DNA of 64,000 nucleotides from Exilispira sp964581895 (GCA_964581895.1 CAZOPR010000002.1:62001-126000); one strand, 5' to 3'. Shown: positions 17,643 to 26,655, counted from the first letter of the stretch. The notes: generated by a model from the sequence alone, not told the origin. Made by a program: numbers and translations.

Positions 17643-18197
17643 TTACTGATAATAGTTATTATTTTCATCTTCATAGTGATCCATTTCAGAATTCCCATAT
17701 GCATCATCAAAAGCACCAAAATAGCTATTATTATTTAAATTTTCCCCTTCTATTTCATTAGCATTTATAGAAGGTATATCATCCTGATCATTATTATTGC
17801 TAACATTTGCCGATTTCCCACTGCTATGGATCTCATTATTATTATATTCATTGCCTTTGAAAGAAGAACTTTTTTCAAAACCTAATAAGAAAATATTTAA
17901 AACATTTATGACAATTTTAGATCTATTTTCAGAAGTATTTTTATCTTTCCATCTATCCTGTTTTAACTCACCTTCGATCAAAACAGCAGTTCCTTTGGAC
18001 AATTTATCAGAAAAATACTGTGCCCTTTTCCCCCAGAAATTACAATCAAAAAAAGAGCCTTCATTTGATCTATAAGTCTGATTTGCTATAGAAAATTTCA
18101 ATATAATTGTAGGACCATTTTGAGTCATTACTTCTGTTCGAATTGGATCTTTTGTCAAACGACCTGAAATAATTATCTTATTAATATCGTTACTCAT
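17643..18197 (-). CDS. ssb: Single-stranded DNA-binding protein
   Basis: The N-terminal 110 residues form the OB fold of SSB (INKIIISGRLTKDP, NFWGKRAQYFSDKLSKGTAVLIEGEL). A low-complexity Asn/Asp-rich linker and an acidic, Tyr/Asn-rich tail follow. SSB tails normally end in a hydrophobic DDDIPF-like peptide that recruits partner enzymes; here the end is DHYEDENNNYYQ, so the canonical tip is missing although the tail is acidic. DDIPS does occur inside the linker. The gene overlaps rpsF by eight bases. Confidence 0.95.
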   Translation of the reverse strand: MSNDINKIIISGRLTKDPIRTEVMTQNGPTIILKFSIANQTYRSNEGSFFDCNFWGKRAQYFSDKLSKGTAVLIEGELKQDRWKDKNTSENRSKIVINVLNIFLLGFEKSSSFKGNEYNNNEIHSSGKSANVSNNNDQDDIPSINANEIEGENLNNNSYFGAFDDAYGNSEMDHYEDENNNYYQ

Positions 18198-18642
18198 TTT
18201 CCCCTTCTTCCTTTACTTCAGGATTTTCAAATGCTTCTTCAGTGATAGTTTGTTTTGAAGATTGTTCAGCCTGCATTCTTTTCTTGTTTTCAAGCTCAAT
18301 CTTTCTTCTTTTAAAACCCTCTTCTTTTTGTTTAATCCTTTCAATCCTTTTTTCATCATAAACAAAAACAAGAGCTCTAAGAATATCCGGATCTCGTCTA
18401 AAATCTTTTAATAGTTCGTTAACTTCAGGAGTTTCATTTTTTGGGCTGATGTAAAAGATTTGATAGAATCCTTCTTTTTGCTTATTAATAGGATAAGCAA
18501 GAGATCTGTTACCCATTTCCTGTTCAGAAAGAATTGTAAAATTATGGGCTTCGATTTTCTCTCTTGATGAATTTTTCATCAAGCTTACTTCTTTTTTTTC
18601 TTTTGTGGAAAAAATAATTAGAAGTTCATATTTTTTTTGCAT
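18190..18642 (-). CDS. rpsF: Ribosomal protein bS6
   Basis: The 150-residue protein opens MQKKYELLIIFSTKEKKE, the usual bS6 beginning, and has the core LAYPINKQKEGFYQIFYI followed by LRALVFVYDE. The C-terminal 45 residues are a charged extension. It pairs with bS18 on the small-subunit platform. The start is fixed by AGGAGG four bases before ATG 18642; the frame is open further upstream without a binding site. It is the first gene of a leftward operon reaching to ansA, and a hairpin lies just ahead of its ribosome binding site. Confidence 0.96.
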   Translation of the reverse strand: MQKKYELLIIFSTKEKKEVSLMKNSSREKIEAHNFTILSEQEMGNRSLAYPINKQKEGFYQIFYISPKNETPEVNELLKDFRRDPDILRALVFVYDEKRIERIKQKEEGFKRRKIELENKKRMQAEQSSKQTITEEAFENPEVKEEGENE

Positions 18643-18663
18643 AAATCCTCCTATGGCCTTTTG

Positions 18664-18685
18664 ATCCTGTAATATTTTACAGGAT
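18664..18685 (-). promoter_or_regulatory. Leader hairpin upstream of rpsF
   Basis: A perfect 9-bp inverted repeat (ATCCTGTAA / TTACAGGAT) with a 4-base loop lies 22 bases before the rpsF start, just upstream of the AGGAGG. Its position in the leader fits feedback control of the S6-S18 operon, but the bulged CCG features of the known S6:S18 RNA motif were not recognised. It could also be an operator dyad at the DNA level. Confidence 0.4.
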
Positions 18686-18699
18686 AAGAGTGGAAATAA

Positions 18700-18725
18700 A
18701 TTATAGGTTATAAAAAAAAAGTCAA
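18700..18725 (-). promoter_or_regulatory. Possible promoter of the rpsF operon
   Basis: On the minus strand TTGACT (18725-18720) and TATAAT (18705-18700) lie about 60-80 bases before rpsF. The hexamers are good, but the spacer is only 14 bases instead of 16-18, so the -35 may be functional only weakly or by chance. Confidence 0.35.
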
Positions 18726-18847
18726 GATGACTAAATTTCTTGCGTAGCAAATTTTGAAAAGAATTTTAGCTAAATTTTAAATTTAAACCAAAGAAAACTA
18801 AATTTTATAAGCAAAAAAACAATTTTATGTATTAGATTTTTTATTTA

Positions 18848-19621
18848 TTAAATTAATGACTTAATTCTAAAGTTATAAAAAAAATCATCAATCCAGCTAA
18901 TTGTAAAATCAATCACTTCATTATATGTCGCTTTTTCTTTACCAAATAAGTCAGCAGGAACATTTAGCTCTTTTTCTAAATATATGTTTGTCCAATATTT
19001 TTTTAAAAATATCTGAAGTTTATTGAAATATTGAGCAGATTCTATCATAATATTTCTATAATCTTGCTCTACTTCTTTTGTTGAATAATGTTTTAACTTT
19101 ATAATATGATCTTCAATTCTTCTTGAATATCCATTTTGAGTTTCTCTTCCAAAATAATCTATAAAACTATAAAAAACAGAAAAATCTTTTATAACATTTG
19201 TTCCAAGTTCTCTTGAGCCAAAAATAATTTCTAAAAGTGGAAAGATATTAAAATAAAATTGCTTAATTGCTCCATATAGATATTTTAATTCTTCATTTGC
19301 ATCTGGATGAAAATCAACATAAGGATAAATTTTTATTCTGTCGTCATAATCTTCTAATATTTTATCTACTTTTTTTAAAAATGAAGATTCATACTTATCT
19401 TTTTCATTTTCAACTTTAGGATTTATAGTTTCCTGATAAAGTTGAGTCAACGCCTCTTCCTCTGCTGATACAAATATATCAAGATTATATCTACTTCTTA
19501 AAGCTTCCTGATATCTTTGTTCAAACTTTTCAAGATTAAATCTATTTTTACCATATCTTTCGCCAAATTCTTTATATCTTTCCCTTAACCTTTTTATCCT
19601 CATTTCTATTTCTTTGTTCAT
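18848..19621 (-). CDS. Hypothetical protein, helical and soluble
   Basis: I do not recognise this 257-residue protein. It begins with a strongly charged helix (residues 1-40, rich in Arg, Lys and Glu) and continues as mostly amphipathic helices. No signal peptide, membrane segment, nucleotide-binding loop or metal motif is visible. Aromatic residues are frequent in the second half (FFGRE, KKYWTNIY, WIDDFFYNF). The start has AGAGGAA four bases upstream. It lies between rpsF and the AhpD/GAF gene on the same strand, with about 200 bases to rpsF and 50 to its upstream neighbour. Confidence 0.7.
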   Translation of the reverse strand: MNKEIEMRIKRLRERYKEFGERYGKNRFNLEKFEQRYQEALRSRYNLDIFVSAEEEALTQLYQETINPKVENEKDKYESSFLKKVDKILEDYDDRIKIYPYVDFHPDANEELKYLYGAIKQFYFNIFPLLEIIFGSRELGTNVIKDFSVFYSFIDYFGRETQNGYSRRIEDHIIKLKHYSTKEVEQDYRNIMIESAQYFNKLQIFLKKYWTNIYLEKELNVPADLFGKEKATYNEVIDFTISWIDDFFYNFRIKSLI

Positions 19622-19671
19622 CTAGTTCCTCTGATATTTTTTATATTGTTTGATATGGTTAATTATTATGA

Positions 19672-20514
19672 TTATATAATAGGTTCAATTAAATTTGCTA
19701 ACTTTTCTATAAATTCTTTATCCATTTCTGAAAAGGCATTTATTTGATGAGAGTCTATATCTATTTCTCCTAAAACCAAATTGCCTCTTAAAATTGGAGT
19801 CACAAGCTCAGACTTGACTTTTATGCTGCATGCAAGATAATTATTTTCTTCAGACACATCATCAACAATAATTGTATCTTTTTTCTCTGCAGCTTGACCA
19901 CATATACCTTTGCCAAAAGGGATTTTGATATGTGTAGTCTCTTCTCCAACAAAAGGACCTAAGTATAAAAAGTTTTCTTCTTTATTGTCAACAAGATAAA
20001 AACCAAACCAATTATAGTAAGGGATATTATTTGCACATAATTCACATATAAATCTTAAAAGATATTCTTTAATCTCGTTTTTATTATATCTTAATTCTTT
20101 CTTTTTATCTTCAATTTCATTTTCAATCTTTTTGTAAATCTCATCAAACCTTTTCTTTTCTAATGCTACCCAAAATTCCATTGCTCGTCTAAGATGTGGT
20201 ATTACTATGGAACCTCCAACAACTAACCCAACAGATAAAACTTCAACAATTTCACCTGTGGTAATTTTATTTTCAAAACATTGATTTAAGTGATATTTAA
20301 CACAATCATCGCATCTCAATACAAGTGAAGAAACAAGTCCTAGCATCTCTTTAATTTTTGAACTTAAAACAGAATCCCTGTATACTTGAGAGTCAAGGCT
20401 ATAAAATCTTTTTATAACATTATCAGCCTTGCTTAATACTATTTTATTCAAATTTTCTCTGGTATTTACAAAATCCTCAACTATTTTTCCATTTACTTCA
20501 AATTTTTCTTCCAT
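19672..20514 (-). CDS. Fusion of an AhpD-like (CMD) domain with a free-Met-sulfoxide-reductase-type GAF domain
   Basis: Residues about 25-120 are a carboxymuconolactone-decarboxylase/AhpD-like domain with the redox motif C68-x-x-C71 and H75 (RCDDCVKYH). After a charged helix (120-150), residues 150-280 are a GAF domain close to free methionine-R-sulfoxide reductase: FGKGICGQAAE (C205), LACS (C229), SELVTPI and GEIDIDSH. Two of the three cysteines of that enzyme are kept; the first is not visible. The protein could couple peroxide or disulfide chemistry to methionine sulfoxide repair. AAGGA lies six bases before the start. Confidence 0.82.
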   Translation of the reverse strand: MEEKFEVNGKIVEDFVNTRENLNKIVLSKADNVIKRFYSLDSQVYRDSVLSSKIKEMLGLVSSLVLRCDDCVKYHLNQCFENKITTGEIVEVLSVGLVVGGSIVIPHLRRAMEFWVALEKKRFDEIYKKIENEIEDKKKELRYNKNEIKEYLLRFICELCANNIPYYNWFGFYLVDNKEENFLYLGPFVGEETTHIKIPFGKGICGQAAEKKDTIIVDDVSEENNYLACSIKVKSELVTPILRGNLVLGEIDIDSHQINAFSEMDKEFIEKLANLIEPII

Positions 20515-20576
20515 ATAAATTCCTTATAATGATATTTTTTACTAATATTAAATAATATTAAAATCCATTTAAATTC

Positions 20577-20846
20577 CTAAACTTGACTTCTAACCTTCTT
20601 TAATTGCCTTATTATCAAAATAATTATAGCACTAAAAATAAATATTATCAGATATATTTTTTCATTGACTTTCAAAGCGAGTAAAAAAGTAATCAAGGTA
20701 AGCAGAAGTTGGCTATACTCTAAAAAAATATTGTTTTTATTTTCTTTCTTCCTTTTTAAATATATTAAAAAGGTGATGATACTATTTATGAAAATAAGTA
20801 AAAAGAAAATGATTCCAAAAATATCAAATTGGTTATATATTTTCAT
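20577..20846 (-). CDS. Small membrane protein of unknown function
   Basis: This 89-residue protein consists of three hydrophobic segments (about 8-29, 43-60 and 63-83) separated by Lys/Asn-rich loops, and ends in a basic tail (RQLKKVRSQV). No family is recognised. The ribosome binding site is weak. It precedes the AhpD/GAF gene by about 60 bases on the same strand. A shorter frame on the other strand covers the same bases but is less convincing. Confidence 0.5.
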   Translation of the reverse strand: MKIYNQFDIFGIIFFLLIFINSIITFLIYLKRKKENKNNIFLEYSQLLLTLITFLLALKVNEKIYLIIFIFSAIIILIIRQLKKVRSQV

Positions 20847-20899
20847 TTCAGTAATTTATAATTTGAAATTTAAGATTTTCAACATTGAAATATGATTAC

Positions 20900-20928
20900 T
20901 TGACTTTATTTAATATTGAATATATTAT
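20900..20928 (+). promoter_or_regulatory. Promoter for the lipoprotein gene
   Basis: TTGACT (20900-20905) is followed after 17 bases by TATTAT (20923-20928), each one mismatch from the sigma-70 consensus. It lies about 40 bases before the start of the rightward lipoprotein gene, in the divergent spacer. Confidence 0.6.
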
Positions 20929-20970
20929 TTTTATGTAAAACAATAAAGGAAAGATTAAACTAAATATATA

Positions 20971-21504
20971 ATGAATATTAGATTAAATAAGATTTTTTTA
21001 TCTTTCTTTTTAATTCTTTTTTTCATCTTACTTCTATCTTGCAGCGTAAACTCATATTTTGTTATAGATTCCAATTTTAATTTTTATTGCAGTAAAGTTC
21101 AGGTTTTTAGCTCATACAATGAATATGCTGAGCTTGGAGCAAAGCAGTTTTTAGCACTTTTAGGTCTTGATGATGATTTTATAATAAGTCAGGGGATGCA
21201 GGATATTTTTTCAATGGAACAGATTCTTGAAGTTACACCTGTTAACGGTCTTTATAAGATAGACCTTTCTACCAACAATGAGATAACATTAAATGATTCT
21301 CTTTTTATATGGAAAATTAATAACAGGAATTCTATCTTTCCTGCAAATAAAAAAGAAGAAATCATAATGAAAATTATTATAAGAATTGATCCTCCTGTTA
21401 TGACTGCAAACACCTATGATGTAAAAGGAAATCTATATTCATGGTCGTTTTCTTTTCAAATGCTGCAAAATGGTGTTCAAATTGTAGTATATTTTAAAAA
21501 GTAA
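20971..21504 (+). CDS. Putative lipoprotein of unknown function
   Basis: The N-terminus is a lipoprotein signal: basic residues, a hydrophobic run (FLSFFLILFFILL) and the lipobox LLSC with C24 as the lipid-modified residue. The remaining 150 residues contain alternating polar and hydrophobic strands and no recognisable domain. It should be anchored in the inner or outer membrane. The gene stands between a divergent promoter region and the histidine phosphatase gene about 70 bases downstream. Confidence 0.75.
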   Translation: MNIRLNKIFLSFFLILFFILLLSCSVNSYFVIDSNFNFYCSKVQVFSSYNEYAELGAKQFLALLGLDDDFIISQGMQDIFSMEQILEVTPVNGLYKIDLSTNNEITLNDSLFIWKINNRNSIFPANKKEEIIMKIIIRIDPPVMTANTYDVKGNLYSWSFSFQMLQNGVQIVVYFKK

Positions 21505-21573
21505 AATCAAGATAGCTTAATTCTTTTTTAATTCAATTATTCACTTACTCAAATATTTTATAGGGATTTTATT

Positions 21574-22194
21574 ATGTTTATCTATCTTATTAGGCATGGT
21601 GAAACAAAATGGAATATTGATTTTAAGGTTCAAGGTAAAAAAGATGTTCCATTAAATGACAAAGGTATTCTTCAAGCAAATCTTTTGGCTTCATATTTTG
21701 AAAATATTGATACTGAAAATACTTTTTTAGATACCATTTATTCATCTAATCTTACAAGGGCATATGAAACTGCACAAATTATTGGTAAAAAATTAGATAA
21801 AAAAGTCGAAATAGTTGAAGATTTTCAAGAAATTAATTTTGGTGTCTGGGAAGGATATTATTGGGAAGATATCAAAATTGAATATAAGGACTTTTTAAAA
21901 AAGTGGGAAGATGATAAAGAAAATACTCCCATACCAGAAGGTGAATCTTACGGGCAGGTTCAAAAAAGAGTATACAAAAAATTTAAGGAAATTATATCAA
22001 AATATCAAACTAACTCCAATATTATAATTGTCTCACATGGTGTTGCAATAAAAGTATTAATTGCAAAAATACTTGAAATAAATATTCAAAATTTGCATAA
22101 ATTTCATATTGACAATGCTAGTATTTCAATTGTTGAATATGACAATGAAATTAAAGTTAAAAGTATAAATAATACTTTCCACCTAAAGGGATGA
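21574..22194 (+). CDS. Histidine phosphatase family protein (phosphoglycerate-mutase-like)
   Basis: The 206-residue protein has the full active-site set of the branch: LIRHGETKWN (catalytic His at 8), the second Arg in SNLTRAYETA, the Glu in EINFGVWEGYYWED and the final His in VSHGVAIK. It is a phosphatase or cofactor-dependent mutase of the GpmB/CobC type; the substrate cannot be told. AGGGA lies seven bases upstream of the start. Its last 12 bases overlap the end of argS on the opposite strand, a tail-to-tail arrangement without room for a separate terminator. Confidence 0.88.
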   Translation: MFIYLIRHGETKWNIDFKVQGKKDVPLNDKGILQANLLASYFENIDTENTFLDTIYSSNLTRAYETAQIIGKKLDKKVEIVEDFQEINFGVWEGYYWEDIKIEYKDFLKKWEDDKENTPIPEGESYGQVQKRVYKKFKEIISKYQTNSNIIIVSHGVAIKVLIAKILEINIQNLHKFHIDNASISIVEYDNEIKVKSINNTFHLKG

Positions 22195-24102
22195 TGGCAC
22201 CAGAATCCCTAACAAAAACAGTCCTTTTTCTATAATTCTTTCTATTTCGTTTATAAATGAAAGTTTTAAAGCAATATCTTCTTTATCTCCCTCTAAAACC
22301 TTAATTTTTGAATAAAATTGATTAAAAAACATGGCTAACTTAAGCAAATATCTTGAAAGTAAATAAGCCTCTTTTTCTTTTACAACATTTGTAATTACTT
22401 CATCGAACTTAAATATCTCAAAAAGTATCTGATCGACAATCTCTTTTGCACTATTATTTTCATCAATTAAAAATTTATTATAAAATATCTCACCTAAGTT
22501 AGAAATAGATGATTCAATATTTTTTTCTTTATAAATATTACTAATTTTTTTTATTTCTTTGAGATTAATTTGTGACTTATTTAAGATACTTTTTATTCTT
22601 ACACATGTATATTGAAGATAAGCTGCAGTATCTCCTTCAAAGCTTAAAACCTTACTAAAATCAAAGTCAATATCTTTAATCCTTTGATTTTTTAATATTG
22701 AAAACAAAATTGCTGCTACAGCTAATTTTTTAGCCGTATCTTCAGCATCTTTTGAAATATTTTTCTCTTTTGTCAAATTTAGAGCCTCGTTATAAACTTC
22801 ATTGTATATATCCTGTAAAAATAAAATTGTTCCTTTTCTTGTTTGCATCTTTTGGCCAGAAAAAGTCATGGTTCCAAAAGCTACATGAATTATAGAATCT
22901 GCAAAGGTAAAATTTAATTTTTTTAATACACCCTTAAATTGCTTTATATGTAGTTGCTGGCCTATATTTATTACATAAAGAGCTTCATTAAAATGAAATC
23001 TCTGCCATCTATCTAAAACTGCTGCTATATCTCTTATTGCATAGGTTGTAGTTCCATCACTTTTTTTTATTATACAAGGTGGGATATTCTCCTTAGGATA
23101 AATATCATCTAAAAAAACAACCTTGGCTCCTTCAGAATCCTTTAATATCTGATTTAATTCTAATATTCTTAATATTTCTTCGATATTTTTTTTACTATAC
23201 TTTGATTCTCCTTCTATAAATGTAAAAGTGTTACCAAATAGCTTATAATATTTATCAAAATTCTCTAAAGAGATTTTTCTAAACTTTTCCCATAATCCAT
23301 AATAATATGGATCTTTATCTTCAAGTTTTTGAAAAACATTTTTAGCTTTTTCCAGTAGGTTTGGGTCATTTTCTTCTTCAGAATGAAATTTGACATATAA
23401 ATCATAAAGATAATAAACGCCATCTTCTTCTAACTTTTTTTCATCTCCCCACATCTGATAAGCCAATAAAACTTTCCCAAATTGTGTTCCCCAATCCCCT
23501 ATATAATTTATTCCGTAAACATTCGCCCCCATATATTCATAACATCTTTTTAAACTTTCCCCTATAGCGGTACTCATAATATGGCCAATACCATAAGGTT
23601 TTGCAATATTACACGAGGAATAATCGATAACAACATTATAGCCGTTTAAGGATTTTTCGTGAAATATGTTTTCTTCCTCCGAAGATAAAAGTAAGTTTAA
23701 TATAAATTTTTTATTAACCCAAAAATTTAAATATGGTCCATTTGATTCTATCCTTTCAATAAATTGTGAAAAAAAATCGAAGTTATTTTTATCTTTTAAT
23801 TTATCTAGGTCTTCTTTACTATTCTTAATTTCATTAATATTTGGGTTATTTCTATCTTTTTCATCTTTAATATCGCTTTTAAGATACTCTTCCAATGTTT
23901 TTGCAAGATTTGCTGGATTTATCTTTAATTTTTTGGCAAATAAAAACAAAGGTATACAAAAATCACCATTTTTAAGATCTTTTGAATCTGTTATACTAAA
24001 TAATATTTCCTCTTTGCTAATATTATATGAAAAAGATAATAAAAAATAATTTTCTAAAATTTCAGCAATTTTTTCTTTAAGATAATATAAGTTTACTTTC
24101 AC
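22183..24102 (-). CDS. argS: Arginyl-tRNA synthetase
   Basis: The 639-residue class I synthetase charges tRNA-Arg. The HIGH signature appears as AKPYGIGHI, preceded by the N-terminal Add-1 domain; the KMSKS counterpart is KMQTRKG, as is common in ArgRS. The C-terminal DALR anticodon-binding domain contains LSRYLLKLAMFFNQFY. The start is GTG at 24102, with GGAGG four bases upstream, overlapping the end of pdxA (GTGA). A charged insertion near residues 85-105 (Lys/Asn/Asp-rich) lengthens the N-terminal domain. Confidence 0.95.
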   Translation of the reverse strand: MKVNLYYLKEKIAEILENYFLLSFSYNISKEEILFSITDSKDLKNGDFCIPLFLFAKKLKINPANLAKTLEEYLKSDIKDEKDRNNPNINEIKNSKEDLDKLKDKNNFDFFSQFIERIESNGPYLNFWVNKKFILNLLLSSEEENIFHEKSLNGYNVVIDYSSCNIAKPYGIGHIMSTAIGESLKRCYEYMGANVYGINYIGDWGTQFGKVLLAYQMWGDEKKLEEDGVYYLYDLYVKFHSEEENDPNLLEKAKNVFQKLEDKDPYYYGLWEKFRKISLENFDKYYKLFGNTFTFIEGESKYSKKNIEEILRILELNQILKDSEGAKVVFLDDIYPKENIPPCIIKKSDGTTTYAIRDIAAVLDRWQRFHFNEALYVINIGQQLHIKQFKGVLKKLNFTFADSIIHVAFGTMTFSGQKMQTRKGTILFLQDIYNEVYNEALNLTKEKNISKDAEDTAKKLAVAAILFSILKNQRIKDIDFDFSKVLSFEGDTAAYLQYTCVRIKSILNKSQINLKEIKKISNIYKEKNIESSISNLGEIFYNKFLIDENNSAKEIVDQILFEIFKFDEVITNVVKEKEAYLLSRYLLKLAMFFNQFYSKIKVLEGDKEDIALKLSFINEIERIIEKGLFLLGILVPSSL

Positions 24103-25235
24103 CTTTCCTCCAAAGAATAAATAGTTTTAAGACAAAAAACCAAAGATGAAGGATCTGCAACATTTTTACCAACAATATCAAAACCAGTTCCATGATCTGG
24201 AGAAATCCTAAAAAAAGGTAAACCAACTGTTATATTTGCTCCATTTTCTTTCGCAAGCATCTTAAAAGGTATCAACCCTTGATCATGATACCAGGCTATA
24301 AAAATACCATGTTTTTTAAAAGTTAATGATTTTTCAGTAAAAATAGAATCTGATGAAAATGGACCTTCAGCTATAATTTTGCCATTCTCAATTTTATTGA
24401 ATTTCTCAATTTGAGGAATAATCCATCTCTCTTCATCAGTTCCTATTAAAGAACCATCAGACTTATGAGGATTTAAGCCCAAAACATATATAATTGGCTC
24501 AAGTTTTAACTTTAATATTGCTTCTTTCGCACCAAATAAAGTTTCAAAAAAATGTTGCCTATTTAAGTGGTTTTTTAAATCCAATATCGGTACATGATTT
24601 GTTTCCATAAGGATTGATAATTTATCACAATGCATTAACATCCTTGCTTTTGGTGCATTATATCTTTGCATTAAAAAATCAGTATGGCCTTTAAATTTTT
24701 TATCATATAAAGAAACAGCTTTTTTATTCAGTGGAAGAGTTAATAGGTTAGCGTTGTATTTTAAAAATTCTATTAACTTGCAACTAATAATAAGGTACAA
24801 ATATGAAAGAAAGCCATTTTTAAGATCAACTTCACCAACTTCATAATTTAAAGACTCAAAAGGATCAAAAAAAATGATTAGATTTTCATTTTTTTTGCTT
24901 TTTTTATTCTCTCTATAATTTAGGTAAATCTGATATATCTCATAAGTTAATTTATCAAATAATATTTCTAGTACTTTTCTATTTAAAATTTTTCCAAATT
25001 TTAATTCAGATTTACTTAAAAGATTTGAATTTTTAATTATTATTCGATTTTCAAATTGAAAGTTAGTGGTTTTTTTTAGCTCTTCATTTAATGATTTTGA
25101 AGAACCTATAATAATAATATCATTTATTCTATTAAATTCTTTTTTTTCTGATTCCAGAAGAGAAAAAGATTTAACTAAAATTTCTGAATTAATACTTCCA
25201 GGATCACCGAATGAAATTATTGTAGGGTTATTCAT
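24099..25235 (-). CDS. pdxA: 4-hydroxythreonine-4-phosphate dehydrogenase family protein (PdxA-like)
   Basis: The 378-residue protein shows PdxA signatures: GHTDFL with a metal-binding His, GLNPHKSDGSLIGTDEE, EGPFSSDSIF, AWYHDQGLIPFK and the final SPDHGTGFDI. PdxA oxidises 4-phosphohydroxy-L-threonine in pyridoxal-phosphate synthesis, but related enzymes act on other substrates, and pdxJ is not in the window. It is about 50 residues longer than typical, with a Lys/Asn-rich insertion around residues 90-125. The ATG at 25235 overlaps the bactofilin end by eight bases; AAAGG precedes it. Confidence 0.85.
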   Translation of the reverse strand: MNNPTIISFGDPGSINSEILVKSFSLLESEKKEFNRINDIIIIGSSKSLNEELKKTTNFQFENRIIIKNSNLLSKSELKFGKILNRKVLEILFDKLTYEIYQIYLNYRENKKSKKNENLIIFFDPFESLNYEVGEVDLKNGFLSYLYLIISCKLIEFLKYNANLLTLPLNKKAVSLYDKKFKGHTDFLMQRYNAPKARMLMHCDKLSILMETNHVPILDLKNHLNRQHFFETLFGAKEAILKLKLEPIIYVLGLNPHKSDGSLIGTDEERWIIPQIEKFNKIENGKIIAEGPFSSDSIFTEKSLTFKKHGIFIAWYHDQGLIPFKMLAKENGANITVGLPFFRISPDHGTGFDIVGKNVADPSSLVFCLKTIYSLEER

Positions 25236-25608
25236 TATACCTTTTTTCAATAATCTCTTTTACATTCTTAGATAAATTTGGAGAAATAATGCATTTCCCC
25301 TCTAATATTACTCCATTTTGAATAATTAATTCTGGAGTCTTTATATCACCATAAATTGCGGCTGTTGGCATTAGCATTACTCTTGTTTTAGCTTCGATGT
25401 TACCAACAATAAGTCCTTCTACAATTATAATATCTGCAAAAACATTGCTTTTGACTTTTCCATTTTTTCCTACTGTAAGATGTTCAATATATAGCATTGA
25501 ACCTTCGTATTTACCTTCTACTCTAAGTTGACCTGTAAGATGAACATTGCCAGAAAAAAAAGAATTTTCACCTATTAAAGAATAGTTTTCATTTGGATTT
25601 TTTGACAT
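25228..25608 (-). CDS. Bactofilin (polymer-forming cytoskeletal protein)
   Basis: The 126-residue protein has the bactofilin repeat core: regularly spaced beta-strands with G-x-hydrophobic turns (GNVHLTGQLRVEGKYEG, VEGLIVGNIEA, PTAAIYGDIKTPELIIQNG) forming a short right-handed beta-helix. These proteins polymerise without nucleotide and often guide cell-wall growth or cell curvature. Short polar ends flank the core, as expected. The start is ATG 25608 with AAGGA six bases upstream; the frame continues upstream without a binding site. It is the first gene of the operon bactofilin-pdxA-argS. Confidence 0.9.
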   Translation of the reverse strand: MSKNPNENYSLIGENSFFSGNVHLTGQLRVEGKYEGSMLYIEHLTVGKNGKVKSNVFADIIIVEGLIVGNIEAKTRVMLMPTAAIYGDIKTPELIIQNGVILEGKCIISPNLSKNVKEIIEKRYNE

Positions 25609-25830
25609 ATAAATTCCTTCCAAAGAAATATTTACTTTAAGATTTAAAAAGTCAAGAAATTGCGCTATAATCAAAATGAGGAAAAATTAATTACTAACTA
25701 TAAATAATTGTTAACTATACATATTTAAAAAATTAAATTATAAATATAAATTATAAATATAAAATTAAAAACAAATAAATTGCCCAAAAGGTATAACATT
25801 ACAAATAAACAAATAGGTGCAATAGATATA

Positions 25831-26655
25831 ATGAAAGATCTAAAAATTATTTTTCTTGCTTTTATATTTTTGGTATTTTTCCTTACTTTTTCATATACAG
25901 TTTATTCTGAAAATTCTAATTTTTGGACATTAGATAAAATAATTTACAATAAAAATACTTTTGTAGATATCATAAAAAAAAAGCAAACTCTTACTTATAA
26001 TTTAATAAAGTATGAAAAAAATAACTTTGAATATGAGCAATATCAAGAAAATTTATTTTTTGATTTGAAAAATAATAAAATCTATAGCGAAGTTCTTCAA
26101 AAAGAATTTTATACAAAATCAGTTTTTTCAGACGACTTGCTAATTTTATATAAAGAAACATATAATAAAGAAAAATCAGAAATAGAAAAAATAACTTATA
26201 TGAATAGTTATTATCTTTTCCAAAAGTTTTTTGATGATAAGATTAAAGAAGAAAAAAAACTTAAATTGCCAGATAAAGATCTAATTTTAGCAGATGCTTT
26301 ACCTTTAGTATTAAGAATATTTGTAGCAAATAAAGGTTACGAGAAAAATCAAAATATAAATATAATGATGGGATTTTTACAAAACAACTACAAGATACCA
26401 TTAAATATTATTTTCAGTAAAATCAATTCTTTTGATGAACTTTCATTAGAAATAGATAATAAATACTTAAATGATTTCTCTTTTAATTCATCTATTTTAT
26501 GCGAGATAGTAAATGCCGATATTTTTAAAATTAGCAAATTCAAAATTTTATATCTTTTTTCCTCTCAAGAACCTTATTTCTTAAAATTAATTTACTTTGG
26601 TAATAAAAAGAATTTTTATATAATGCTTTTAAAGGATTATAAAATTTTAAATTAA
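25831..26655 (+). CDS. Exported protein of unknown function upstream of kdsA
   Basis: This 274-residue protein starts with a signal peptide or membrane anchor (KIIFLAFIFLVFFLTFSYTVYSE) and continues as a Lys/Asn/Tyr-rich periplasmic domain with many predicted strands. No family is recognised. The ATG at 25831 is chosen because AGGTG lies upstream and it leads directly into the hydrophobic segment; a TTG at 25780 is less likely. It is followed after about 55 bases by kdsA, so an envelope role is plausible but not shown. Confidence 0.65.
   Translation: MKDLKIIFLAFIFLVFFLTFSYTVYSENSNFWTLDKIIYNKNTFVDIIKKKQTLTYNLIKYEKNNFEYEQYQENLFFDLKNNKIYSEVLQKEFYTKSVFSDDLLILYKETYNKEKSEIEKITYMNSYYLFQKFFDDKIKEEKKLKLPDKDLILADALPLVLRIFVANKGYEKNQNINIMMGFLQNNYKIPLNIIFSKINSFDELSLEIDNKYLNDFSFNSSILCEIVNADIFKISKFKILYLFSSQEPYFLKLIYFGNKKNFYIMLLKDYKILN

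Noticed and set aside
22195..22200. TGGCAC as part of a sigma-54 promoter
   Set aside because: It lies within coding sequence (argS end) without TTGC at the correct spacing; the copy at 27288-27293 in kdsA is likewise coding.
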